Of a DNA stretch of 64,000 nucleotides, positions 1 to 9,831 are shown piece after piece (the first letter of the stretch is position 1; each line of letters opens with the position of its first letter). The stretch is from Armigeres subalbatus. Its lineage: Eukaryota; Arthropoda; Insecta; Diptera; Culicidae. Location: assembly GCF_024139115.2 (NCBI RefSeq), contig NC_085140.1, positions 103,986,988 through 104,050,987 of the forward strand, given 5' to 3'. The position numbers and the translations under genes were made by a program. Below the pieces are notes generated by a model. That model was not told where the DNA came from, did no database searches, and saw only the letters and a program-made list of their open reading frames with translations.

Positions 1-583
1 CCTGTCGGCTTCTTCGAAACCTGATTCTCCCGCCGCAGGCGCCACTGCTGTGACGGCATGTGCCTGATACCACGTTTCATTTCCTCTGTAACGAATTTTC
101 GACACCTGTGATCGTTGTCCACCTGGATGGATACGTTGGTCGGACGCTTCTCACCAAGCTCATCGGTCTTTTCCATAATCTTTTCTTTAGAATCCGTAAC
201 ACGAACCAACGGCGGCATATCATCTTCCACGGTTTCCAACTGCTCTATGTCCATTCCATTGCGATCCTCATAGATCAAATCGTCGTTGTCATCATCATCT
301 ACGTCCGACCGCATTGGCCGCTTAAAGTAATTCGCCTCGGGTGCCGCGACGGATTTCGTCCGCAAACTAGAGACGATTTCTTTTTTAGCGATGTAATCAT
401 CTTAAAAGTTGAAAAAAAAACAAACTCTTAGGTAATTGTGCTTCCAACAGGATGCTAGAGCCTCGGCGGAAGCTTATTTTGATTTCATAATAACATGCAG
501 GGTATCCGTTTTCTAGACCTTTACTGCGAAAAATTTTACTTACCCAATGAAATGTTCAGCGCTTGTGTTAATTTTGAAGCCAT
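1..583 (-). CDS. UAP56-binding-motif protein (probable mRNA-export adaptor), 5' part; gene runs off the left edge
   Basis: Two coding exons are visible: 583-544 (40 nt, ATG at 583-581) and 400-1, with a 143-nt intron. The donor GTAAGT is at 543-538 and the acceptor at 402-401 follows a long pyrimidine tract. The phase agrees across the junction (G + AT). The protein begins MASKLTQALNISLDDYI, then a basic stretch, then an acidic run (DVDDDDNDDLIYED, about residue 40-55) and a charged C-terminal part ending in an Arg/Gln-rich segment at the window edge. The N-terminal S-L-D-D-[YI]-I core matches the UAP56/DDX39B-binding motif of export factors such as ALYREF, UIF/FYTTD1, CHTOP and SKAR. From family knowledge it would act in the nucleus, recruiting the helicase for mRNA export. 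Which family member it is cannot be told from about 146 residues. The open frame on the opposite strand here is a shadow. Confidence 0.62.
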
Positions 584-1580
584 TGTTTAATATTTTATTG
601 TTTGAGCGTTTTGAAACAATATTATCACTTTTTACAACAGGAAAATTATAACGAAAAATATCTATACGAAAACGTGCGCTCGCCCAGAGACGATGTTATT
701 ATATAGAGACACGCAAAGGGAATAAAAGCAATTCTGGCTTCACGGCCAGCAGACAAAAATATCCTGTGTGATTGGCAACATAAAAATTTGTGAGAACTTG
801 AAGTGACTCTCAGTATGAGCAGTCATTTCGTTTGCTCCAATCACCGTTCAGCACCATTGCCATATAATGCAACGACAAATATGATGAAATGCAATAATAA
901 ACTTTGTAGAAGAACTCCAAAAACAGCTTAATTTACTTAACTCTTACAACTTTTTCATATTTTCTATATTGTTGATTACAATACTTATCTTGCATTTAGC
1001 ACCGATTGGTAATGTTTGTTTACTTTGCTCGTTTGGAACCGCGTTTGACGGTTCGTTTGGTACTTTCGGCTTCACTCTGCGCGGGTCTCTATCTATAAAC
1101 AACGTCTCTGCGCTCGCCCAACACAAAATGGTCACATCACGTTTGTGATTCTGCTTGCGAAAATCAGCAGCGAAAATCAAAAGAAAAAAAAACCTTCGTT
1201 CGTTAAGTTTTTTTAACGGGCGGGTCACACCAGCTAGGGTGACCAGATCTTTTTTAAAAATATCGGTATCTCATCTGAATTAAAATCAGTAAATAACTGG
1301 GTTTTTACGAGGAAGACGCCGTTAAAATTTGACAGTTTGATGGTTATTTTCCCATCGTGGGTAAAATTTTACCCCGAAGCCGACCCATTTGAGTTTTGAC
1401 AGATTGATTGTTATTTGGCGCCAATTTTCTAACAAGCAAAGTTTAACTATCGAACTCTCAAGTCTAACCGCATGCTCCATAGCAGGGTTATTTTTAACGA
1501 CGGAGAAATAACCATGCGGAACTGTCAAATTTTAACTAAAAGTTAAACGAATCTGTGGAATGGTTCACAGCCTTAATAAA
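584..1580. other. Probable 5' flank/UTR of the left-edge gene; no coding gene seen
   Basis: This holds the presumed 5' UTR and promoter of the leftward gene, without a clear initiator. Two related blocks of about 40 bp face each other, 676-718 and 1120-1075 (both contain GCGCTCG and AGAGACG..TGTT..TATA..GAGAC), which suggests a degraded inverted-repeat element between them. A GTTTGACGGTTCGTTTGG stretch at 1043-1060 resembles the inner part of the 196-bp MITE at 37505. The 94-codon open frame on the minus strand (944-1228) has no recognisable domain. Confidence 0.4.
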
Positions 1581-2056
1581 TATCGTTTGGCGCGGCCGTA
1601 TTGTCGGATTTTCTGGATATGATACACTGCGCGGCGTTTGTAATGTTCCCAAATGGATACTTGCACAAAACTTCACGCGGCGAATGACTGTCGAAAGGTA
1701 TTGCGAGAAAAGAGAAAAATTCTAATTTTGCAGAGCAAAGAAGAAGAAGCAGACTGAGTGTCGGAAACTTCAAAATGGCATGCACTGTCTCGTGCACTGT
1801 ACGGAAAGTTTTGATATTTCTTGATATCAAGAATATTCGAGAAATCTAAAATGTTTCTAAATCACATAAATATATGACAAAATGCCTTCAAAGTATCATA
1901 AAACTTGTTTAAAAAATATAGCGGCATGTAACACTCGTTTGAAGTTGCATATTCCCGTTGATTTTAATAATCAACATTCACACCGAAAAAATAAACCAAA
2001 AATTTTTACCGTGCAACAAGTGATTTGACGTTTGTTTACGGCCGCGCCAAACGATA
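1581..2056. mobile_element. MITE with perfect 20-bp terminal inverted repeats
   Basis: 1581-1600 (TATCGTTTGGCGCGGCCGTA) is the exact reverse complement of 2037-2056. The interior is AT-rich and non-coding. If the outer TA on each side is the duplicated target, the element is a TA-target MITE of about 470 bp (Tc1/mariner-like). The superfamily is inferred only from the target length. Confidence 0.75.
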
Positions 2057-2507
2057 CACCGCAATCACATAACATATAGGCATCTTTGCCGTGAAATGTG
2101 GTCCTTCCCTGATTTTGAAACGCTAGCGAACCTAGCGGTGGAAGTCAAGCTTCACTCAAGAACGAGCATAAGGCAGAGCAGCAGCGCATGCTTTTCTGTT
2201 TCTTACTATCGTCTTGGATACACGGGAGGGCCGTTCGTCGATTGTAGATAAACAAAGAGTACTTTGAATTTTGCTGATTGTTCTATGATGTCTATCTGTT
2301 TTGTGCCGCAATGCTATTCACCCATAAGAATCAAGTAAACGGGATGCAGAAATTGAAATTCCAAATTTACTGTCAGTGCTATTCCAATCGAGCAGAAGAC
2401 CTGTCATTCCAAAAAATCACGCAGAACATTTGGTAAGGGCTAATTTAACTTCCGCAAATAAACATGTTTAAATTATTGTTGTAATATTTTTAGATCAATG
2501 TAGCCTA
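2057..2507. other. No gene recognised
   Basis: AT-rich sequence between two MITEs. No long open frame, RNA gene or repeat was recognised. Confidence 0.4.
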
Positions 2508-2964
2508 AGGTGCCGTCAGACGTTGCAAGCAAATCACTCGCAACGAGCATTTTGCTCGCAGAAAGTGACAACTGTCAAAAATTTTCCTGTCTGACTACAC
2601 TGAAAGTGATTGCATGCAAACAAATGACAACTCGTAAGCAAACGCTCGCTTGCAATGTGTGACTGCTCAGCGTTAAAAAATTTCAACTCGCAGAAACGAA
2701 ATTGCGCTTGCTAGTGCAGCACTAGCAAATTTTTCGCTTGCAAAAGTGAAAACGTTTTCAGGTGGCAGTGTTGCACTGCAAAAATAGGGATGAAATTAGA
2801 TTTTGTGGCCGAAAAACAAGTTTTTCGTTTTTGTTTATATTTGCATGAGAGTAAATCTGTCATTTGCTTAAAGTAAAAAATTGCTACGTGTGACTGCAAT
2901 TGCGAGTGCTCTCAGAAATCATTCGCTCGCACGAGTGATTTGCTTGCAACGTCTGACGGAGCCT
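2508..2964. mobile_element. MITE, terminal repeat AGG(T/C)(G/T)CCGTCAGACG
   Basis: The two ends share about 35 bp in inverted orientation (…CCGTCAGACGTTGCAAGC…). TA flanks both ends. The interior repeats short CTCGCA/GCGAG words on both strands, so the element folds extensively. It directly abuts the next MITE. Confidence 0.75.
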
Positions 2965-2967
2965 TAA

Positions 2968-3197
2968 GGCTCTGTCTCATTTGGAGAATTAAACTTAAAA
3001 GTGACAGTTCGAAAATTAGCACATAACCCAGTCATAAGAATGGCTGGTGCTATCTAGCAATTCCAATAAGACATCGATGCAAAATGATTCGATATCTGTC
3101 AAAAGTAATCTTGCTCTGCGAGCAGGGTTATTTGATAATTATTGAAATGTCACTTTTAAGTTTAATTTCAGTTTAATTCTCCAAATGAGACAGAGCC
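2968..3197. mobile_element. MITE, PIF/Harbinger-like, TAA target duplication
   Basis: The ends start GGCTCTGTCTCATTTGGAG in inverted orientation, with about 28 matching bases. TAA is present at 2965-2967 and 3198-3200. 230 bp, non-coding. The 3-bp TWA duplication is typical of PIF/Harbinger-derived MITEs. Confidence 0.8.
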
Positions 3198-3275
3198 TAA
3201 TAAACCCCTACAAATGGTAGAAAATGACTCTCAACTTGTTTATATTGTATTTGCTATCTGATTTGCGAGGTATAA

Positions 3276-3442
3276 AGGCTACCTTACACCTCGGGAAAAT
3301 TTTCCGCCGGATTTTGAACCCCGTGCATTTTAAATGGGGCCGGGATTTTGATTTTCCGTGCCCAAATCCCGAAAACATCGCATATGCAAAAATGCATGGG
3401 GAAAAAATCCGCGGACCAAATTCCCGAGGTGTAAGGTGACCT
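3276..3442 (+). mobile_element. MITE family 'TTACACCTCGGGAA', copy A
   Basis: 167 bp flanked by TAA (3273-3275, 3443-3445). The termini AGGCTACCTTACACCTCGGG and AGGTCACCTTACACCTCGGG are inverted copies. Interior words (CCGGGATTTTGATTTTCC, CATCGCATATGC) recur in copies B and C at 4494-4970. The open frames over it come from the repeat and are not genes. Confidence 0.85.
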
Positions 3443-4490
3443 TAAGCGTTACTAATCTTTTTGTTTTGAAATTAGGAAAATCACTTACACCACAGATAAC
3501 AGATATTGAAGCTAGAACAAATTTTATTGAAAATCCTGTGTAAACTTTTGAATTGATATACGTTGGCCCACTACTGCCATCTACTCAACTGATTGCGGCA
3601 GTACATAAGGATGCAGCTGATTAACAACCGTCGAACGCAGCCAATACGTTTGACAGCCGCATTTGGGATGCGTTTTCAATAACAATGATCCTTGCGCCAT
3701 CTCCAATCGATTGCCAAACGCGGTCTCAATTTAAAATACATTTGAATAAACGGTTGCGGATGTTTACACACGTATCGGATGCCAGCCTCAATATCTGTTA
3801 TCTGTGCTTACACCAATTTGAAAACTTTATGCAATATGAGCAGTGTTGCGCATTCAGGGTTGCCTGTCGAATTATTTGCTCAGGGATCAGATTTCGCGTC
3901 TTTGTATATAGTGTCTTTACAAGTACCCATTTGGGAACATTACAACTTCCGCGCAGTGTATCACATCCAGAAAATCTGACAATACCTAATTCTACTTAAG
4001 GCCAGTATCGACTTAAAAAGTAGAGAGGTTACGGAATTTTGTTCAATATTATCAAGCGGAATTTTGACAACTGATCTGCATGGAGCAAAATGTCACTTGT
4101 ACTTACGGAATAATCGAGCAGAATATTTTTCCGAAAGTAAAGTGACAGCTTCCATTACTTTGCGTTGGAACCTTACAAATTCCAATTTTGATTTTTGTTC
4201 TTGTCAGGTGGATATTGTTGAAAGAATTTTGTTTCGATTCTTTACTTTTCCGATTCAGTAAACGGAATTTAACATGTGATTGAGATAGAAAAAGAAATTT
4301 CTTTTGAACACGATACCAGCCTTTAGCATGGAAGTTGTCGTTTCCAATATCAATACCTATAATCAAACTCCATAGATCCAAAAGTTAAATGTAAATACGT
4401 TACGTTTATACAAGTCCTACGTCTACTCGCGGTTATGTTGAAAACATGGCGGGTAACATTGCTTTTTTCGAACAGCATTTTAAGGCTACC
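3443..4490. other. No gene recognised
   Basis: About 1 kb of AT-rich DNA with short overlapping open frames on both strands. None shows a domain, splice structure or codon bias that would support a gene. Confidence 0.4.
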
Positions 4491-4493
4491 TTA

Positions 4494-4652
4494 AGGTAGC
4501 CTCACACCTCGGGAATTTGGTTCGCGGATTTTTTCCCCATGCATTTTTGCATATGCGATGTTTTCGGGATTTGGACACGGAAAACCAAAATCCCGGCCCC
4601 TTTTAAAATACACGGGTACAAAATTCCGGCGGTAAATTTTCCCGAGGTGTAA
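4494..4652 (-). mobile_element. MITE family 'TTACACCTCGGGAA', copy B (reverse)
   Basis: Same family as copy A in the opposite orientation. The left terminus AGGTAGCCTCACACCTCGGG is preceded by TTA. The right terminus reads …CCCGAGGTGTAA and then stops at an inserted element; the missing terminal bases lie beyond the insertion and are shared with copy C. Confidence 0.8.
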
Positions 4653-4802
4653 TATGGGGGACACACTTGTGGTATTCATACCATGGTTCAAAAATCTTGA
4701 AATGAGTGCCATACCAATTATTGTCTTCATTAAAGATAGCCTTGAAATTATTTTCTTGTCGCCTTGTACCATGGTACGAATACCACAAGTGTGTGCCCCA
4801 TA
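4653..4802. mobile_element. MITE inserted between copies B and C
   Basis: 150 bp with terminal inverted repeats of about 34 bp (TATGGGG[G/C]ACACACTTGTGG…). TAA duplication at 4650-4652 and 4803-4805. It sits exactly at the join of two oppositely oriented MITEs. Confidence 0.85.
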
Positions 4803-4805
4803 TAA

Positions 4806-4970
4806 AGTAGCCTTTACACCTCGGGAAAATTTTCCGCCGGATTTTTGCCTCCGTGTATTTTAAATAGGGCCGGGATTTTGATTTTCCGTGCCCAAATCCC
4901 GAAAACATCGCATATGCAAAAATGCATGGGGAAAAATTCCGCGGTCCAAATTCCCGAGGTGTGAGGCTCT
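4806..4970 (+). mobile_element. MITE family 'TTACACCTCGGGAA', copy C
   Basis: Forward copy, highly similar to copy A and to the reverse complement of copy B. Starts AGTAGCCTTTACACCTCGGG and ends CCCGAGGTGTGAGGCTCT. B and C share one terminal AGTAGCCT block, which forms a head-to-head dimer. Confidence 0.8.
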
Positions 4971-5428
4971 TTATCAATAATCTTTACATTATGGATGTAG
5001 GCCCTTTTCACATGTTAATCGAGCTTTGACAGCTAAAAACATCGAAATAAATAGAAATAGTAAACAAAAAAGTCATATTCGCAGTTTCTTTCAACAAGAA
5101 AGGCAGTCAAGTGCTGTGCAAGTGATATTTTGTGAATAAAATGTGATATTATTTTGTGTAAATTGAACACCGCAGCACCATTATATTGAGTTGGATGCAT
5201 ACGTACAAGTTTTGGTGGCGGTGAATAACATCCTTTTGACCTCTACCGGTTTTCAACATCCTGAAACGAATGATAAACAAACACCGACACCAGTACCGCT
5301 GCACGGCACAGTGCTTCATTGTGCATAATACGTGATCAAAATGTGTGTCTGAACAAAAACTGAATGTCATGATGAATATGCTTTCGAATCTTAGCACACC
5401 GTTAGAAAAAAGGAAAATAGTAGGCAGT
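4971..5428. other. No gene recognised
   Basis: AT-rich spacer. A 95-codon minus-strand open frame has no recognisable feature. Confidence 0.35.
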
Positions 5429-5430
5429 TT

Positions 5431-5712
5431 GTGCAACTAGTTGCAAAAAGATTGTTTTTCTGCACGAGTTGCATGTGCAACGTGGGTGCTATGGGGCCGT
5501 ACACATATTACGTAAGCACTTATGGGTAGAGGGGGGTCGGTCAATATCTTACGCTCCATATAAATAAAAATTCTTTTGTATGAAAAAAATCTTACATGGG
5601 GGGAGGGGGGTCGAAAAACACAGAAAAAGTGCTTACGTAATAAGTGTACGACCCCTATATAACTGCGTATGCGTGTGCGGAAAAAATCGAGTTTTGCAAC
5701 GAGTTGCACACG
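5431..5712. mobile_element. Probable MITE with GTGCAACTAGTTGCAAAA ends, split by another MITE
   Basis: GTGCAACTAGTTGCAAAA near 5435 and TTTTGCAACGAGTTGCAC near 5693 are inverted partners. Between them lies the clearly bounded MITE at 5493-5655. The outer limits are approximate. Confidence 0.5.
5493..5655. mobile_element. MITE family 'GGGGTCGTACAC', copy 1
   Basis: The terminal repeats GGGGCCGTACACATATTA and GGGGTCGTACACTTATTA are inverted and continue through CGTAAGCAC. It is flanked by TAT on both sides. A second copy is at 20167-20337 with a TTA duplication, so this is a PIF/Harbinger-like MITE. Confidence 0.85.
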
Positions 5713-6789
5713 CTATTTTTGCAAAGACGAAAAATGAGCTCTGATGTGATAAATTTGTAACAAAATTGTGTCTAATTTATTTCACATGATTATTCTTGCC
5801 AAAAAATGATTATTCTTGCGATAGAGAACGATCAGATTCTATGTCATCGTCCCACATTGCATAACTCGACAAACCATGAAGCGATAGATGAGCTTGGCCT
5901 AGCAAAATTTTGACGTCATGCCCGTTAAACTATTTTCATTCATAACGCGACGGATAGAATACACTATTATTTTGAACACTTTCCCAAGCTTATTCAGCAA
6001 AATGTAGTCATCTGACTACTGTTCTGATGTTGGTTTTTCATTATAGCACCCAAACTCGTTTGAGTTGCATAATGCTCATTAAAGCACCTATTTCATTAGT
6101 ATGGAAAAGTAGGCCGTTTCATCACTCAAACACGAACTGTAAACCAGGTATTGATCAGGAATATGATTAGGTATGATCAGGAATTGGAAAAAATATTTCT
6201 ATGTTTAATTCTATACTCCAAGTACGAGAGGAGAGTTACTTTTGAAATCATAACATATTCATAACTTGAGTACTTTTTTCACTGTTTTCCGTTTAAAAAC
6301 TCAATTTTACATAACATTGAATTGAATTGAATTGAATTATCTTTATCTACAAGATTTTCGACGCTAGGCCGGTTCATCTCGCACATAACATTGCGTAATT
6401 CCTGGTTTTCCCAAGCTTTTTGTCGATATTTAACTACCTACCAATTTTCATAGTTCCAAATCTTCATCTTTGAGCGTCATGTACGTTGTCGTTATGACAT
6501 CAATTAGGTTGTTATTAATAGTTTATCGTTTCAATCATTTATTTTGAGCCCCGATGCTTACACCAAACTACCTGCTAATCTTGACTTTACTGCAAACAGC
6601 GACATTACTTTAGTAATGGTATATACATATGCTGTATGAGATGTAGATGATTTTCTTTCAATATTGTTTATCAAATCTATACAACTGAGTGAAATAAACC
6701 ATTAGTTTCTAAATAAAATATGTTAAGTTCAATCAAAGGTAATTGCCTATATTCCGGGGATTAAACCACCCGCCTTGGACATTAACTTA
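5713..6789. other. No gene; (TTGAA)n stretch near 6318-6338
   Basis: Mostly unrecognised AT-rich DNA. At about 6318-6338 there is a short run of ATTGA/TTGAA units next to a sequence resembling the 3' end of a LINE in reverse orientation. This is a weak call. Confidence 0.3.
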
Positions 6790-7137
6790 CAATGTTATGA
6801 AAACTCATATGTGAATATGTACATTATGTGGAAGATAATGATTTGAAAAATGTATTGGAGCCACTTTCCCTTCGATTAGACTCGAACTCACGACCATACA
6901 GTATGCTAGACTGATGCGTCCAATTTGGGAATCCCGAGCTCATTCAGTAGCCGCTAGGTTGCGAAGGCCGACGGAGGTCCTTCGTAGCTTAGTTGGTTAA
7001 AGCACCAGTCTAGCGTACTGTAGGGTCGTGGGTTCGAGCCCCATCGAAGGGAAAGTGGTTACCTCCAATACATTTTTCAAATCATTATCTTCCACATAAT
7101 GTACATATGTATTCACATATGAGTTTTTATAACTTTA
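6790..7137. repeat. Inverted pair of tRNA-derived repeats
   Basis: The arms about 6795-6918 and 7004-7137 are reverse complements over roughly 120 bp. They share the tRNA 3' half, GGGAAAGTGG, AAATCATTATCTTCCAC and CATATGAGTTTT. The right arm has a complete tRNA-like head and the left arm a degraded one. Together they could form a large hairpin, or they are two SINE copies inserted head to head. Confidence 0.7.
6978..7052 (+). tRNA. tRNA-like cloverleaf, anticodon AGC (SINE head or pseudogene)
   Basis: The acceptor TCCTTCG pairs fully with CGAAGGG. The D stem is GCTT/AAGC. The anticodon stem CCAGT/ACTGT has one mismatch, with loop CTAGCGT (T33, AGC, G37). The T stem GTGGG/CCCAT has loop TTCGAGC, and the discriminator is A. 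The A and B boxes are intact. The G3:U70 pair needed for alanine charging is absent (C3-G70), and the copy lies in a repeated unit. A SINE promoter or pseudogene is more likely than a working tRNA-Ala. Confidence 0.6.
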
Positions 7138-7490
7138 TTAGTTATATAGGTGAAAGTCTTTATCAGAACATAATTATTATGTTAAAATTAAAAAAAGTTA
7201 ATCTGAAGAAATTGTAATTGTTTATTTTCAACGATAACCAGTTTGTATATATATATGCATACCTTATACAGCGTGAAGAAAGAAAATGAAATGAACTGTG
7301 TACAAAAATTATGCGATTGCAAATTTGTGCCTTGGTAGCCACTGTGCATCGGTCCACCATACGGAGGAGGGAAGTGCACGCACGGACGTACACAAGCGGT
7401 GATAAGGAAACGGACGAAGCCGCGGGGCAATCAGCCTGGCAGCAGCAAGAACACCATCCATCCAAGTGCGATCCGAGTGCGGTCGGTCAG

Positions 7491-7525
7491 TCAGTCTGTG
7501 CAAGTTGTTCATCTCGTTTGGATCG
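7491..7525 (+). promoter_or_regulatory. Candidate Inr + DPE core promoter of the NAD kinase gene
   Basis: TCAGTC at 7491-7496 fits the arthropod initiator. With A+1 at 7493, positions +28 to +32 read GGATC, which fits the DPE consensus at its required spacing. It lies about 470 nt upstream of the start codon in a GC-richer stretch. This is an inference; a second TCAGT overlaps at 7487. Confidence 0.45.
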
Positions 7526-7963
7526 TTGTTTCGGTCGTGGTCGGATTTTTTTTTTCATGTGTGATTGAGGAATCGAGAGTGGTAAAAGCCCATTCTTATC
7601 AGTTACAGAGTTAACAACAAATAATCGGTTCGGTGTGTCGTTTACTGTGTGCCTTCGTTTTTGAACCGCATCTCTTTCCTGGCACCATCGTTATTCCACG
7701 GCGGAGAATGTAATCTAATCTTCCCCGGTAGAGGTAGGCAGGCAGAGCAGAACTGTTCGTTTGTGAGTGAGCCTGAATCTTATCGGTGCCAACATCGTGT
7801 CTTGTGCGCTTCCAATCTGAGCGATACCGTGCAGTGGCAGCTGATATTTTAATTTCGTTTTGGGATATTTCATTCTGACGCATCTTGAAGAGGATCAAAT
7901 CTTCAAAAGAGTGAAGCTTGAGGAGTGACGGATATACTTCAACTGCATGCTTACAAGTTCCCG

Positions 7964-8000
7964 ATGTATAAGGCAACTCACTTTGGGCGGACATTCGCAG
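7964..8000 (+). CDS. NADK2: Mitochondrial NAD kinase, coding exon 1
   Basis: ATG at 7964 opens 37 nt encoding MYKATHFGRTFA plus one base, ending CAG|GTAAGT at 8000/8001. The overhanging G joins the GT at the start of the exon at 32423 to restore a Gly codon and a continuous frame. The combined N-terminus is basic, with no acidic residue in its first roughly 45 positions, as expected of a mitochondrial presequence. No competing exon 1 with a matching phase was noticed between 8 and 32.4 kb. An upstream ATG (7947) in another frame overlaps this start and would end at a stop in exon 2. The assignment across a 24.4-kb intron is inference from phase, donor and presequence. Confidence 0.68.
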
Positions 8001-8634
8001 GTAAGTCAAAATTCTACTAAAATATGTTAGTATAACTAATATTTGAGGCCTTTTTCAAATGTCGATCTTGATATGTACATTGATAAAGCTTTGAGATAAC
8101 AAGCTCTGGGGGAGATTGCTGGAAAATTGTATTGGCAATGCACGATTCACTACTTGAATGCGTCGTTGTAGTCAAGGCTAGTGACCTAGAATTCGGCTAA
8201 AATATGAATTAAACCGGTTCAAGTGCAACTTTTTCCGTCTGCTGCATGCTAGCAGCACTAATGTGTCCAGGTATTTTATAAATAAGGGGTTACGCTAGAA
8301 AAGACAAATTCAGCTGCCGTTTTGCTCATTATTTGTAACAGCTTTTATGAAACTGGTGTCCCTTAAGGCAGCAAGTAGGCTACAATAACTAATATAACAC
8401 AAGCTTCTAGCTTGTGGAGTATTTCATGGACTTGATGGTTTTCCTAGGGCTTCTTGTACTTCGTATGCAGGAGACCGTGGGATCAATCCCAGATCTGTTG
8501 CTTTTCTGTTTAGTATCTAATCCATGTATGTGTTAACTGTATATCTCATTATCTGTCTATCTGTTCTCTGTTGAAATTGCTAATAATAAAGCATATATTA
8601 GTCCTTTTAGCAAAAGCAAGTACACATCTAAGTA
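8001..8634. other. NAD kinase intron 1, start; no gene
   Basis: Begins with the GTAAGT donor. Around 8465-8500 a GAGACCGTGGGATCAATCCC motif resembles a worn tRNA B-box region, perhaps a SINE remnant. Nothing else was recognised. Confidence 0.35.
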
Positions 8635-9169
8635 CCGTCAACTGGGGGGAAGATGATCATTGAGGTGAAGGTGATCATTTGATGTGTCAGTCAAAAGTGC
8701 CAAATTTTTTTATGAAACGGTAGTCAACAATATTCTCCGTTCAAGTAATGTTACCGCTAGGTAGAAATCAGAGTTTTTCGATTATAATCATGAAAATGTA
8801 TTTTGTGGAAGAAAGAGAGAGATAGTCATAAATGACGCTATTTTCGTTTCAAATATTAAATTCGTAGACTTCTGTACGTAGTAAATTCAACATTCATACA
8901 AATAACCTAGTGTATTTTGACTACTAGGTCATAATGGTTTTAGTAGAGCTGTCTTGATCAACTTCACCCCAAACCAGATTACTCAAAAAATGTGTGATAA
9001 ATTAATTTATTTTAATAAATGCGAATGCATTTCAAAAAACTAAAGCTGTTGATTATTGCAACGTATAGCAGTACATGTTTTGAAAATATTTGTTTCGATT
9101 TAAATTGTAAACACACATTGTTATTGCATGTTTTGTCTTAAAAATGATCATCTTCCCCCCAGTTGACGG
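8635..9169. mobile_element. MITE, CCGTCAACTGGGGGGAAGAT ends, TA duplication
   Basis: About 27 bp of perfect terminal inverted repeat, with TA at 8633-8634 and 9170-9171. 535 bp, AT-rich and non-coding. Tc1/mariner-type target. Confidence 0.85.
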
Positions 9170-9190
9170 TACGAATTAAAATGTAGAAGT

Positions 9191-9421
9191 CTCGGGTACT
9201 TATTCAAAAGGACGTATGTGATTTTGTAAACAAAGATTCAAACGTCGATTTATCCAATCTGATAGCCTTCCCACGCAAACCATCGCCATAGACAGCAAGG
9301 GGGAGGCTACGGCTACCTGTTGGTGGTGTTTGTTTGCATGGGAGTGCCATCAGATTGGACAAATCGACGATTGAATCTTTGTTTACAAAATCACATACGT
9401 CCTTTTGAATAAGTACCCGAG
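9191..9421. mobile_element. MITE with long (~80-bp) inverted arms
   Basis: It starts CTCGGGTACTTATTCAAAAG and ends with its reverse complement. The arms stay nearly complementary past AATCTTTGTTTAC and into the TCGTCGATTTGTCCAATCTG region. A 4-bp AAGT may be the duplicated target. The unit would fold into one hairpin. Confidence 0.75.
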
Positions 9422-9831
9422 AAGTCATGATTTATTCATTTTCTTACTTCTGATACCTGCCATTGGTATTGTTGGTGTTTGTGAGCTTAGACATTCATGA
9501 TGGTAGAGCAATATCCTATTCATGTTCCTTAGAATTTGATTCAAACTGGTATAAGCTTTTTCATTGAAGATTTTCATGGGCTTGACGACCCACTGACCAC
9601 TGCGAGTTGTGGGTCTTGTCTGGGCATGGTGGGCTTTGTTAACCCTTTCAAGATGGATCATATATGCCCTATACCCTGAAGACCCAGACATCCGAAACCT
9701 TGGGAAGATTGCGCTTCTGAGAGCATGCAAATGAATCTGACATGTTTGAATCCTACATCATATTGTTTGACAGTTCTGAATACGCATACAAATTGAGCCA
9801 TCCTGAACGTTATGTCTGTGATTAATTTTCA
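9422..9831. other. No gene recognised
   Basis: Unrecognised intronic sequence. A 101-codon minus-strand open frame has no domain. Confidence 0.3.

Noticed and set aside
60..431. 123-codon plus-strand open frame at the left edge
   Set aside because: It is antisense to a spliced minus-strand gene with a recognisable motif and matching intron phase.
6978..7052. Functional tRNA-Ala gene
   Set aside because: The G3:U70 identity pair is absent and the sequence belongs to a repeated unit, so it is kept only as tRNA-like.
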